Assembly (NCBI GenBank): GCA_019636555.1
Contig: JAHBXH010000001.1
Location: 2,514,928-2,578,927, forward strand
Direction of reading: 5' to 3'
Length of the DNA: 64,000 nt
Source of the DNA: Phycisphaeraceae bacterium
Lineage (GTDB): Bacteria; Planctomycetota; Phycisphaerae; Phycisphaerales; UBA1924
Positions 1 through 8,444 of the stretch are shown here, one piece after another (the first letter of the stretch is position 1; every line of letters starts with the position of its first letter). The translations under genes were made by a program, and so were the position numbers. The notes under the pieces are model-generated. The model had not been told where the DNA came from. It searched no databases and worked only from the letters and a program-made list of their open reading frames with translations.

Positions 1-1
1 G

Positions 2-934
2 GAACTACTCGCGCGCATGATGCGTCCGGCTCTTCGTCAAAGCGACTTCGACACCGAGAAATCGGTCATTCTCGAAGAGATCGCGATGTACAAAGACAAT
101 CCCTTCTGGGTGCTGTTTGAAGCGGTTACCGAAAGCCACTACGCGCCTCACCCCCTGGGGCACCGTGTTTTGGGAACAGCCGAGACGATCACCGAGCTCA
201 CAAGTGAGCAGATGCGTTCCTACTTCGCTAGGCGCTATTCGGCGGACAACACAACCGTCGCGATGGCGGGCAGAATTGACTTCGACAAGGCATGCGATCA
301 CATCGGCGAACTCTGCTGCCGCTGGATGCCGACAAAGCCGGCCGCTCGGATCGCTCCGATCACGCGACGCATCGATGCGCCTGTAGAAGTCCGGCTGACC
401 GATGCGAAAGTCGCCCGGGGTTATCTGCTGTCGATGGCACCCGGGCCGGCCGCCGACGATGAACGCCGTTACGCCGCGGCCATGTTGTCACAGGTCCTGG
501 GAGCACCGGACAACAGCAGGTTGCACTGGGCGCTTGTGGAGTCCGGGCTCGCGGAGGATGCGCAGTGCGGCTTCGGCGCTCACGACGGCGCAGGTGACTA
601 CTACATTTTCGCGGCCGGAGAACCGGGTCGCATAGCAGAGATTCAGGCGGTGATTCTGAAAGAGATCGCGGACTTGGCGCAGAGCCTCACCGAAGACGAC
701 CTCGAGCGTCTCCGGAACAAGGTTCGAACCGCAGCGACCGTCGGAGGCGAGAGACCCAGTGACCGGATGCAGAGGCTCGGGCGCTCTTGGACCGAACTTG
801 GCCGCTACGAATCGCTGGACGAAGAAGTCGACCGCATGGGGCGTGTTTCGCTGCAAGAGATGCGATCGGTCGCGGATCAGTTTCCGCTCACACCCGCGAC
901 GATCGGAGTCCTGACGCCCGACTCGGTTTCCTAA
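2..934 (+). CDS. M16 (insulinase-type) zinc peptidase, C-terminal part
   Basis: This is the 3' part of a gene that enters from the left edge; the reading frame is already open at base 2, so the Met codons at 17 and 20 are probably internal. The segment EKSVILEEIAMYKDNP and the following HPLGHRVLGTAETI match the second half of an M16 catalytic domain (the glutamate of ILEEI is where the family has its third zinc ligand). The later part resembles the non-catalytic M16 C-terminal domain. The HxxEH zinc motif should lie upstream, outside the window. Family members degrade or process peptides. Whether it is an active peptidase or an inactive partner subunit cannot be judged here. Confidence 0.85.
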   Translation, partial: ELLARMMRPALRQSDFDTEKSVILEEIAMYKDNPFWVLFEAVTESHYAPHPLGHRVLGTAETITELTSEQMRSYFARRYSADNTTVAMAGRIDFDKACDHIGELCCRWMPTKPAARIAPITRRIDAPVEVRLTDAKVARGYLLSMAPGPAADDERRYAAAMLSQVLGAPDNSRLHWALVESGLAEDAQCGFGAHDGAGDYYIFAAGEPGRIAEIQAVILKEIADLAQSLTEDDLERLRNKVRTAATVGGERPSDRMQRLGRSWTELGRYESLDEEVDRMGRVSLQEMRSVADQFPLTPATIGVLTPDSVS

Positions 935-947
935 CAGGTATCTCAAC

Positions 948-2429
948 TTACGCGGCGGCGCGGTTGGCGGAGATCGACGTGCCGGTTGGGGCCCCGGCCC
1001 GTGCGGCTTTCAGCGCATTGACCGAGTTGACGACGAGTTGTTGAAGGCCAGCGTACGTGTTTTGCGTGCCAGGCTCGTGCGAGGCCACGCCGAAGGAAGC
1101 TGTCACCGAGCCGCCACCCAGTGGCCAGGTCAATGTGGCTTTCATGAAAGAACCCTGGAACTCCTCGGCAGCCCGTTGCGCAGCCTTACCGTTCGTTCCG
1201 TAGAGCACGACGGCGAACAGATCGCCGCCAAGCTTGCATATCACTCCGCCGTGCGCAGAAAAATGCTTTCGCAGCAGAACGATGCATGCATTCACAGTCT
1301 CATCACCGGCCGACGTGCCGATTTTGATCGCCGCGCTTTGCAGGCCATCGAGAGCGACCTGCACCAGGGCGAGTGGTTCATTTGAAGTGCTGGACAATTC
1401 GAATGCCTTCTTGAGCGCCAGATCGAAACCCGCACGCCCCACCGCGCCGGTCAGCGGGTCGAATTGTTTGGAGTCGATCAGCAGGTTTTCGAGCGTCTGT
1501 GAGGAGGAAGCCCCGGTGGACGCCATGTCCATCAGCTGCTGCTCGGCCTGGCGAACGATCGATTCGGTGTCGGCATGGATACCGGTGTCGAGGCGAAGCA
1601 GCGAAGACATGTCCTTCGCGCCATCCGCGATCTTCCGGATGAGAGTCTGCAGTGCATCGGACTTGATGCCGAACCATTGATCCGCCCGCTGATAGAACTT
1701 GCGCAGAGCGGGACCGGGATCGGCATCGGTCAGCGCATCGTGCGCCAGATTCCCCAGCCCGATGAGCCGGACAATCTCGTGATATCCCTGCGGCGCAGCG
1801 GTCGGGCGCTCGTGATATCGCACCGGCATGATGAGTTCATTGGGGAATTTCCAGCGCTGCGCGAGCATCGCGCCGATCTCGGGATGCTGCACCTCGAGCG
1901 CGCCGAGTTCCGCCTTGACGAGTTGACGGTGATCGCCCCCGGCCGCTTCGGTGACTTCCGCGTATCGGAATCCGAGCGCGCGGTGCATCGCGACGACGCC
2001 GATGTCCTGAAGAAGACCGGCGAGAAACGCTTCATCCGCAACCGGAAGCTTGAGGTGATCGGCGACCACTTTCGCGGCGACCGCGGTATACAAACCCCGG
2101 CGCCAGTACGATTGATAATCGAACCCGTCGTCCTGATCACCGATCGATCCGATGAGCGAGAAGCTCAGCGCCAGCGATTTCACCGGGCCGAGCCCGAGCA
2201 GCACAAGCGCTTTGTTGATGCTCGCGCAGCGGTTCGGCAGACCGTAGAACGAAGAGTTCACGGTTCGAAGAACCTTCGACGCGAGCCCCTGATCGTTCTG
2301 GATCGTGGTCGCAAGTTCCGGGAGTTTCACATCCACGTTCGAGGTCAATTCGACGACGCGCAGCGCCACCGCGGGCAGCGAAGGCAGCGACGAGCAGCTC
2401 AGGATTTCCTCGATGATCTCGTGATCCAT
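948..2429 (-). CDS. HDOD domain protein with degenerate GGDEF domain
   Basis: The 493-residue protein starts at an ATG. Residues about 10-210 form an HDOD domain (LPSLPAVALRVVELTSN, then LASKVLRTVNSSFYGLP), a fold related to HD phosphohydrolases and common in signalling proteins. Residues about 325-480 form a GGDEF-type domain beginning DPLTGAVGRAGFD, a standard opening for that family. The signature near residue 401 reads GGDLF instead of GG(D/E)EF, so a metal-binding acidic residue is lost and diguanylate cyclase activity is unlikely. A receptor or regulatory role is the inference. It faces the M16 gene end to end with a 13-base gap. No transmembrane segment is visible. Confidence 0.85.
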   Translation of the reverse strand: MDHEIIEEILSCSSLPSLPAVALRVVELTSNVDVKLPELATTIQNDQGLASKVLRTVNSSFYGLPNRCASINKALVLLGLGPVKSLALSFSLIGSIGDQDDGFDYQSYWRRGLYTAVAAKVVADHLKLPVADEAFLAGLLQDIGVVAMHRALGFRYAEVTEAAGGDHRQLVKAELGALEVQHPEIGAMLAQRWKFPNELIMPVRYHERPTAAPQGYHEIVRLIGLGNLAHDALTDADPGPALRKFYQRADQWFGIKSDALQTLIRKIADGAKDMSSLLRLDTGIHADTESIVRQAEQQLMDMASTGASSSQTLENLLIDSKQFDPLTGAVGRAGFDLALKKAFELSSTSNEPLALVQVALDGLQSAAIKIGTSAGDETVNACIVLLRKHFSAHGGVICKLGGDLFAVVLYGTNGKAAQRAAEEFQGSFMKATLTWPLGGGSVTASFGVASHEPGTQNTYAGLQQLVVNSVNALKAARAGAPTGTSISANRAAA

Positions 2430-2529
2430 GGCGCTTCTGCGGTTGACAAGAATCCGGGGCGACGAACCCCGTCCGGAATACCTCCGTATCGACGCGCAGA
2501 GACGCCCGCTGAACCTCGGAGTCCGAAAG

Positions 2530-3273
2530 TCACGCGCCGCGAATCACCCGGATCGCTGCTTCGACCGCCGGAACCGGAATTCCTGCGGTTTCTCGGACGT
2601 AGGCGTAGAGCAGTCTGGCGGCCCGGAGTAGGTCTTCGGGCTCGCAGACACTGTTCCCGTTTTCCGAAAGAGTCCTGAGGAGCTGGAGGGTGCGAGGTCG
2701 CACGCGCCACCCCTCTTCCGCGGCGCCGTTGCTCGATCGAGAAAATCCGCCCAGCCGTGGATCGAACGTCAACGGTCCGGAATCGTCCAACGGTTGAGCC
2801 GTGCGGACGTCGCGGTCGAGTTCCGGCCGGAATCCTGCCTCCACGAGCACGCTCCATAGAAACCGAGTCAGCGCGCCCGCGACCGGGTGCCCGGCACCGA
2901 GTTGTGCCGCGCCGCTCGCCAGTGCGTCGAACAGCGCCGGATGAGGATCGTGATCGCGGACCATGTGATTGACCAAATCCAGCATGGCCATCGAGCAATA
3001 AAAGGCGGCCAAGGAAGCGCGCGCTCCGCGATAAGTATGCGACAGATCCCACGCCGTGAGACTCGCCATCGCTTCGGAGGACTTCAGGATCAACCCGACC
3101 TGCCCGCGCGTGAACAACTCGAAGCCGCCGGAAAACCGAGCGTCGTCGCGCTTCGCGCCCTTTGCGAGGCCCCGAACGACTCCATGCGCACGACAAAACA
3201 AGGACACGGTCTGGCTTGTTTCCGACCAGTCCCACACGCGAATGCAGAATGCGTCGTCGTGAACAGTGGCCAA
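2530..3273 (-). CDS. recO: DNA repair protein RecO
   Basis: RecO works with RecF and RecR to load RecA onto SSB-coated single-stranded DNA. The N-terminal part has the OB-fold pattern of the family (TVSLFCRAHGVVRGLAKGAK), followed by a helical region containing AFYCSMAMLDLVNHM and ending in LLYAYVRETAGIPVPA, all at the spacing expected for RecO. Length is about 247 residues, normal for the family. The start is uncertain: I prefer the TTG at 3273 (reading MATVHDDAFCIRVWDW) because the family begins close to the OB-fold; a GTG at 3333 would add 20 residues of no recognisable sequence. It is divergent from the dehydratase gene at 3366. Confidence 0.75.
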   Translation of the reverse strand: MATVHDDAFCIRVWDWSETSQTVSLFCRAHGVVRGLAKGAKRDDARFSGGFELFTRGQVGLILKSSEAMASLTAWDLSHTYRGARASLAAFYCSMAMLDLVNHMVRDHDPHPALFDALASGAAQLGAGHPVAGALTRFLWSVLVEAGFRPELDRDVRTAQPLDDSGPLTFDPRLGGFSRSSNGAAEEGWRVRPRTLQLLRTLSENGNSVCEPEDLLRAARLLYAYVRETAGIPVPAVEAAIRVIRGA

Positions 3274-3365
3274 GGCTGAAAAATAGGGTGCCGGAACGCG
3301 TCGAACACGTGCGCGACTTCCGGAATCGACCACCGGTTCAGGATTCTTGCGAATATGCTCAACCG

Positions 3366-3764
3366 ATGCACTTTGCCCTGATCGACTCCATCATCGAAGA
3401 AGGACCGACGCGGATCGTCACGCAGAAGCACGTGAGCAACGCGGAGGAGTATCTGCTGGATCATTTTCCCGGATACCCGGTGCTTCCCGGCGTGATGATG
3501 CTCGAGGCGATGGTGCAGGCAGCGCGCCGCCTTGCCGGTCCGTCTGAGCCGCCGATGGTGCTGGGGCAGGTGCGTGCTCTGAAATACGGCGCGTTTGTAC
3601 GCCCGGGCGATTCGCTTCGGGTGACCGTCGAAAAAGGCAAGCAGGCCGATGACGGCACGATCGAGTTCAAGGGTGAGGCGAGCCGGATTTCACCTTCTGA
3701 TGCCAGTAGCGAGGCCAAAGTCGCGGTGTCGGGCCGCTTTGCGCTCAGGCCAGTTCGCCGGTGA
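3366..3764 (+). CDS. FabZ-like 3-hydroxyacyl-ACP dehydratase
   Basis: This 132-residue hotdog-fold protein would dehydrate 3-hydroxyacyl chains on acyl carrier protein to trans-2-enoyl-ACP. The FabZ active-site segment DHFPGYPVLPGVMMLEAMVQ is intact, with His33 and Glu47 as the expected catalytic pair. The ATG at 3366 is chosen because the conserved part starts there. The gene is directly followed by an acyl carrier protein gene (83 bases) and a second dehydratase-like gene, all on the plus strand. That makes a dedicated acyl-modifying cassette likely, rather than the general fatty-acid synthase copy of fabZ. Confidence 0.85.
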   Translation: MHFALIDSIIEEGPTRIVTQKHVSNAEEYLLDHFPGYPVLPGVMMLEAMVQAARRLAGPSEPPMVLGQVRALKYGAFVRPGDSLRVTVEKGKQADDGTIEFKGEASRISPSDASSEAKVAVSGRFALRPVRR

Positions 3765-3846
3765 GGTTTCGACCCCTCGACCCGCGGCTATCATCGCGGT
3801 CTCCGAGATTGCCCGGCGCGGACTCGCGGAGACGGAATAAGCACGC

Positions 3847-4233
3847 ATGACACGAGACGAAATCTTTTCGAAAGTTCGCGATGTTCTGGTCGACGCGCTC
3901 GCGGTGGACGAGGACGACGTGAAGCCGCAGTCGCGGCTGACGACGGACCTCGGCGCGGAGTCGATCGATTTTCTCGACATCGTCTTTAAACTCGAGCAGC
4001 AGTTCGGGTTCAAGATCGCGCAGGGCGAGTTGTTCCCCGAAAACGTCGCCCAGGATCCGGAATATGTGAAGGACGGGAAGGTGACGCCCAAGGGTCTCGC
4101 GGCGCTCAAGGCGCGCCTGCCGCACGCGGACTTTTCAAAGTTCGAATCCGATCCGCAGATCACCAAAGTCGCCGAAGTGTTCACGGTCGATGCGCTCGTG
4201 ACGTTTGTCGAGCGCAAGCTCGCTGCAAAGTAA
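3847..4233 (+). CDS. Acyl carrier protein, extended form
   Basis: The 128-residue protein has the helical ACP opening and the motif DLGAESIDFLD; Ser39 is the expected 4'-phosphopantetheine attachment site. The more usual DSL triplet reads ESI. Standard ACPs are about 75-85 residues. Here about 45 extra residues (roughly 60-105, containing ENVAQDPEYVKDGKVTPKG) interrupt the region before the last helix (VDALVTFVERKLAAK). It lies between two dehydratase genes, the second starting 25 bases downstream, so it probably carries their substrate. The long form points to a specialised carrier instead of the housekeeping ACP; no product can be named from the sequence. Confidence 0.85.
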   Translation: MTRDEIFSKVRDVLVDALAVDEDDVKPQSRLTTDLGAESIDFLDIVFKLEQQFGFKIAQGELFPENVAQDPEYVKDGKVTPKGLAALKARLPHADFSKFESDPQITKVAEVFTVDALVTFVERKLAAK

Positions 4234-4258
4234 TACCGCCGCCGGTCTACCAATTGCG

Positions 4259-4789
4259 ATGCCTATGCGCTGGATGTGGATCGATCGCGTCGTCGAGATT
4301 GTGCCCCGGCAGCGGCTGGTCGCCATCAAACACATCAGCCTCGCGGAAGATCATCTGCACGATCATTTTCCTGCAAGCGGGTCGCGCGGCGCTTTGCCTG
4401 TCATGCCCGCGAGCCTGATCGTCGAGGGGTGCGCCCAGACAGCCGGGATTCTGGTCGGACATGCGGAGGAATTTCGCGAGAAAGTCATCCTCGCGAAGAT
4501 CGGCAAGTTTGAAATCGAACGGGACGCTTTTCCGGGTCAGACGCTCCGCTATTGCGCCACAATTCAACAGATGGACAAAGTCGGCGCCGCCACGACCGGG
4601 ACCATCGATCTGCTCGAGTACGGCGCTCGCGGCGCGAGCGCATCGGCGGCGCCGATCGGAAAGTTCGAGATGATGTTCAGTCATCTCGACAACAACATGA
4701 GCGGCGAGAAGTTCCCGGAACACAACTTTGTGTTCGGAGATTCGTTCAAGACTCTGCTGCGTTCAAGCGGAGTCGCGGGCGCCTGGTAA
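4259..4789 (+). CDS. FabZ/FabA-like hotdog dehydratase
   Basis: This 176-residue hotdog protein resembles FabZ but is longer. The active-site region reads DHFPASGSRGALPVMPASLIVE; relative to FabZ it has a small insertion between the His (residue 36) and the PVMP segment, while His36 and Glu56 are retained. The C-terminal about 30 residues (ending SSGVAGAW) extend beyond the usual fold. I prefer the ATG at 4259 because an upstream ATG at 4205 would overlap the ACP gene and adds no family sequence. It could be a second dehydratase or isomerase acting on the same ACP as the 3366 gene. The specificity is unknown. Confidence 0.75.
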   Translation: MPMRWMWIDRVVEIVPRQRLVAIKHISLAEDHLHDHFPASGSRGALPVMPASLIVEGCAQTAGILVGHAEEFREKVILAKIGKFEIERDAFPGQTLRYCATIQQMDKVGAATTGTIDLLEYGARGASASAAPIGKFEMMFSHLDNNMSGEKFPEHNFVFGDSFKTLLRSSGVAGAW

Positions 4790-4804
4790 CGCTTTGATTG
4801 AAGC

Positions 4805-5134
4805 TCAGGGCTGCATCATCAGGAATCCGGCGACCTGCGCGGTTCCGACGACGACCGGAAAGCAGTTCAGCACGATCGCGGCCATCACAAGACGGGCCGC
4901 GGTCATCGGCTTGCGCCTTCCGATGAATTCACAGGTCAGGAGGACCATCACGCAGACGCCGAATTTGAGCGCGAGCAAACCGTGCACGTCCCAGCGCTGA
5001 AGGAACATGTTCGCGAGCGCGTTGATCTCCCGTCCGCCCAACGAAAGCACGATCCACGTGCAGATCACGTCCATCGCGGCGACCAACAGAAAAACCGCGT
5101 ACGTCTTTGGATACAGGATCGGCGCATACAACAT
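4805..5134 (-). CDS. Small membrane protein, DUF5658-like
   Basis: The 109-residue protein has three hydrophobic helices (about residues 10-32, 50-68 and 80-107). The stretch between the first two, with LGGREINALANMFL, resembles the GGxExNP pattern I associate with DUF5658, a membrane family of unknown function found in planctomycetes among others. It is convergent with the dehydratase gene at 4259 and lies downstream of aroDE on the same strand after a 61-base gap. No function can be given. Confidence 0.55.
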   Translation of the reverse strand: MLYAPILYPKTYAVFLLVAAMDVICTWIVLSLGGREINALANMFLQRWDVHGLLALKFGVCVMVLLTCEFIGRRKPMTAARLVMAAIVLNCFPVVVGTAQVAGFLMMQP

Positions 5135-5195
5135 GCCATTCCCTCTCGTGACCTGCTCTCAGTCTTTCTGGAAAACCCCTTCCCGATTTCAGCGC

Positions 5196-6914
5196 CTATT
5201 CAGGCGGTTGATTCAACTTCGAACGTACCAGTCGATCCATCAGTTGCCGCGGAGCGGATTTTCCCGTCCAGGCTTCCGACTGCAGCGCCGCCTGTTCGAT
5301 GAACATCGTGACGCCGTCGATCGTTCCCCACCCCGCGCTCTTGGCCGCCCGGATGAGAGGCGTTTGAACCGGGTTGTAGACAGTGTCCAATACGACGCTG
5401 GCGGCGCGCGTGTTTCGCCGGCTGGTGTCCACTTGCAACAACTTTTCGATCGGAACGAGGTTTCCGGTCGGCTCCGGCCCTCCGGCCATGCCGACCGGAG
5501 TGCATTGGACATACGCGTCTGCGATCGGTGAATCGGCGAGCGTGCCAATCGCCGCGAAACGCAAGTTACCGCGGCCTTGCAGGTGCTTCGAAATCGCGGC
5601 GACCGCGTCCTCGGCGCGTGCGACGTTTCGATTGAAAACGGTTACGTTTGCCCCTGCATGCGCAAGCCCGAATGCCAGCGCACGGGCGACGCCGCCGGAG
5701 CCGAGTACGAACACGGTCTTTGTTTCGAGCCCGGCGAGCGCGGAACGAAGCGGACTGACAGCGGCCGGAACATCGGTGTTGAAAACGCGTGCGCGCTGAA
5801 CGCGCGAGCCGTCTCTCTCGACCAGGAGAGAATTGGCAGAACCGGTTGCGAGCGATACGGCGTCGAGTGACCAGACTCCCGGCTCGGCTTTGAGCCGCTC
5901 CAACGCGAAGCGAACCAGGTTCTCTTTGTGGGGAAGCGTCACGCTCGCGCCGGCAAAGTCGAGCGACGGGTCGTCGATCAACGCGCCCAGCGTTGCTTTG
6001 AAACTTGCGAACGCCGCTTCGGCGCCGCCGGGATTCTGCTGGTCCGGCGCGGGAACCGGGAGCGGAAGATACACACCATCGAACTTGTGCTCGGCAAAGA
6101 CCGCGTTATGAACCAGCGGAGACATCGAATGCGCCACCGGCCAGCCGACCACGCCGAACACCCTCGTTGCTCTTCGAATCGATCGAAACCGGTAGAGATC
6201 GAGAAGGTCCGAAACCGTCGGCTGCCCGGGAGCCGTGACGGTTTCCGGGCGCAGGCTTGCGAACGTAAGAAACCCGCCGAACTTCGGGGCGAGGACGCGG
6301 CTCATCAGGCCGAACTCGCCCATTCCGAGAGCGATCATCGGCCGATCCGACTCGCGGAGCATCTCGAAAAGCTCGAGATTGTCGCGCAGAGAACGGGCGC
6401 GATAGGCGATCTTCAGGACACTCGCAAAACCATCGGTGCGCATCGCGAGCACGCGCCTCGTCAGATCGCTGGGCCTGCCTTGGAAATCGTGCGCGGAAAG
6501 TATCAGCCCGCTCGCGTTCTCACCGTCCACGACCGCGAGCTTCGCGATCCGCGCACGCACCGCTTCGTTCGCAAGCGATGCGAATTCGATATCCAGGTAC
6601 CGGGGCGGAGAGGCGTTCTTTGCCCCGCTTGCCGCAAGCCTCTCGTAGAGCGCCATGCGGTCATCATCGCTTCCCGAGTATCCGCCCCCTTCGCTCGACG
6701 CACGGCATGTCACGATGCACGGAAGCGGGCTCTTGCTCACCATCCGCGAGATTTCCCGCTCGCGTCGATCGGGGTCGGCCTCCACCACGGAGGGATCGAA
6801 GAAATCATCAATGCGAAACTCGACGATATCGGCGCCCGCGGTTTTCGCGGCATTCGCGTCCGCAAGTGCGGATTGCAAATCCCGAACAAGGATGGGAACA
6901 CAGAGCAGAGTCAC
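5196..6914 (-). CDS. aroDE: Bifunctional 3-dehydroquinate dehydratase / shikimate dehydrogenase
   Basis: Two consecutive shikimate-pathway enzymes are fused. Residues about 1-225 are a type I 3-dehydroquinate dehydratase: EFRIDDF near residue 33, the catalytic His in LILSAHDFQG (about 142) and the Schiff-base Lys in SVLKIAYRA (about 168). Residues about 250-572 are shikimate dehydrogenase: FGVVGWPVAHSMSPL (substrate binding), SVTLPHKE with the catalytic Lys, the NADP loop VLGSGGVARA, and the C-terminal DGVTMFIEQAALQ. I prefer the GTG at 6914 (reading MTLLCVPILVRDL), where the barrel starts; an ATG at 6995 adds 27 unrelated residues and would overlap the plus-strand gene at 6962. Similar fusions are known in plants and chlamydiae. 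Confidence 0.9.
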   Translation of the reverse strand: MTLLCVPILVRDLQSALADANAAKTAGADIVEFRIDDFFDPSVVEADPDRREREISRMVSKSPLPCIVTCRASSEGGGYSGSDDDRMALYERLAASGAKNASPPRYLDIEFASLANEAVRARIAKLAVVDGENASGLILSAHDFQGRPSDLTRRVLAMRTDGFASVLKIAYRARSLRDNLELFEMLRESDRPMIALGMGEFGLMSRVLAPKFGGFLTFASLRPETVTAPGQPTVSDLLDLYRFRSIRRATRVFGVVGWPVAHSMSPLVHNAVFAEHKFDGVYLPLPVPAPDQQNPGGAEAAFASFKATLGALIDDPSLDFAGASVTLPHKENLVRFALERLKAEPGVWSLDAVSLATGSANSLLVERDGSRVQRARVFNTDVPAAVSPLRSALAGLETKTVFVLGSGGVARALAFGLAHAGANVTVFNRNVARAEDAVAAISKHLQGRGNLRFAAIGTLADSPIADAYVQCTPVGMAGGPEPTGNLVPIEKLLQVDTSRRNTRAASVVLDTVYNPVQTPLIRAAKSAGWGTIDGVTMFIEQAALQSEAWTGKSAPRQLMDRLVRSKLNQPPE

Positions 6915-6961
6915 GGGCCGAGTGTACGGCCCGGCGAACCGAACGCAGGCGGGAAAGAACG

Positions 6962-7126
6962 ATGATTGATTGGATCCACTCCCTCGCGGAAGCATTCATC
7001 GATTTCGTCGTGACCGACCGCTTGATTGCAGCGGGCGGCTTGTTTCGAGCCTTCCTCGTCCTATGTGGCATCGCGACGGTAGTGGTCGCGGTCTGGTGGA
7101 TTGGCTGGCTCATGCGCTGGTGGTAG
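6962..7126 (+). CDS. Small single-span membrane protein, unknown function
   Basis: A 54-residue reading frame begins with an ATG preceded by a purine-rich stretch (gggaaagaac). It encodes an amphipathic N-terminus (MIDWIHSLAEAFIDFV) and one long hydrophobic span (about residues 27-48), ending in a Trp-rich tail (VWWIGWLMRWW). It is divergent from aroDE and its last 17 bases overlap the end of the minus-strand flavoprotein gene. The composition looks like a genuine membrane peptide rather than a chance reading frame, but I know no matching family. Small alternatives would be a regulatory peptide or a spurious frame. Confidence 0.45.
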   Translation: MIDWIHSLAEAFIDFVVTDRLIAAGGLFRAFLVLCGIATVVVAVWWIGWLMRWW

Positions 7127-8438
7127 CGGCGCCACACCCAGCCACATAACCGCTCGCCCACGCCCACTGGAAGTTGAACCCACCGACTCGCCCGTCGACA
7201 TCGCATAACTCGCCGCAGATGTGAAGCCCGGGGCAGACGCGGCTCTCCATCGTGTCGAGTTTGAGTTCGGAGAGGGGAACTCCGCCCGCCGTTGCTTCGG
7301 CGAACAAGTAGCCTCGGTCGCCGGTAATGGGCAGCGGAAACTCGGTGAGCGCGATGGCGAGCGCCCTGCGTTTTTCCTTTGTCATTTCGCTCAGTGAAGC
7401 CGCCGGATCGACACCCACCGCGAAACAGACCGCACGAACGATGCGCTCAGCGAGTTTGGTCTCAAAAAATCGAAGAATCGAAACGCCCCCACTTCGACCT
7501 GCCGCGCTCAGCGCGGCGTCAAGCGCTTCAATCGACTCACTCGGCATCCAGTTCAGCACGAGAACCGGGGGAGACTCTCCGCTCAACTTTGCATCGGTGA
7601 AGTACCGGCTCATGTCAAGCACGCTCGGCCCCGACAATCCAAAGTGCGTGATCAACGTCGAGTTTGTGAACGAAATGAGGCGCTTGCCGCTCGCGGCACG
7701 GAGTTCGAGTGTCGCGGGGAGCGTCACGCCGCTGAGATGGGTGAGCCAGTGATCCTTCGAGATCGTGAGCGGCACGAGCGCGGGGAACACGCGGGAAGTG
7801 ATCGAGTGTCCGAGCGATTTTGCGATCTCGAAACCCAATCCATCGGAGCCGGTCTTGGGTAGACTCTTACCTCCGGTGGCGAGAATCACTTGGCGGGCAA
7901 GCACGCGATCGCCGCTTACGTATTCACCCGATTCCCCGACGGGCTCGCGATGAATCACAAACCCGCCCTCGGACCTCTCAATCGCTGCGACACGCCACGG
8001 GTGTACAACATCCGCTCCGGCTCCCGCGGCAGCGCGAAGCAGCGCATCAAGCACCGTCTGCCCGTCGTCGGAGACGGGAAAGAGCTTTCCCGTTTCTTCG
8101 CGTTTGAGCTCCACGCCGGCTTCGCGAAAAAACTCGACGGTCCGCTCCACATGAAAGCGTTGAAGCACTTTGCGTATCGCGTTCTTGCTGCTCCCGGCGT
8201 ACGCACTTTCATCAACGGCGTGATGCGTGACATTGCAGCGCCCACCACCCGAAACGAGAATCTTTGCGCCGAGTTTCGTTGCCCCGTCCAGAGCGATGAT
8301 CCGACCGCAGCTCCGCGCGGACTGAAGTCCGCGGCTCTGATTGAGGTCGGTTCTTTGCAGAGCCCGCCCCGCCCAAATGGAAGCGAAGAGTCCGGCGGCC
8401 CCGGCGCCCACCACCGCGATGTCCACGTGCCGGGGCAT
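7110..8438 (-). CDS. BaiN/HI0933-family NAD(P)/FAD-dependent oxidoreductase
   Basis: The 442-residue protein opens with the FAD-binding motif VVGAGAAGLFASIWAGRA and has the family-specific KILVSGGGRCNVTH segment, LFPVSDDGQTVLDALL, and the C-terminal GLHICGELCDVDGRVGGFNFQWAWASGYVAG. These are typical of the HI0933/YhiN group of flavoproteins, whose physiological substrates are mostly not established. A short extra loop (about residues 28-45) sits between the dinucleotide motif and the next conserved strand. Six bases separate it from the upstream prfA gene, so the two are probably co-transcribed. Confidence 0.88.
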   Translation of the reverse strand: MPRHVDIAVVGAGAAGLFASIWAGRALQRTDLNQSRGLQSARSCGRIIALDGATKLGAKILVSGGGRCNVTHHAVDESAYAGSSKNAIRKVLQRFHVERTVEFFREAGVELKREETGKLFPVSDDGQTVLDALLRAAAGAGADVVHPWRVAAIERSEGGFVIHREPVGESGEYVSGDRVLARQVILATGGKSLPKTGSDGLGFEIAKSLGHSITSRVFPALVPLTISKDHWLTHLSGVTLPATLELRAASGKRLISFTNSTLITHFGLSGPSVLDMSRYFTDAKLSGESPPVLVLNWMPSESIEALDAALSAAGRSGGVSILRFFETKLAERIVRAVCFAVGVDPAASLSEMTKEKRRALAIALTEFPLPITGDRGYLFAEATAGGVPLSELKLDTMESRVCPGLHICGELCDVDGRVGGFNFQWAWASGYVAGCGAATTSA

Positions 8439-8444
8439 TTGGGG

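Noticed and set aside
1575..2678. Plus-strand frame of 367 codons opposite the HDOD gene
   Set aside because: Arg- and Pro-rich shadow translation; the minus strand has the HDOD and GGDEF features.
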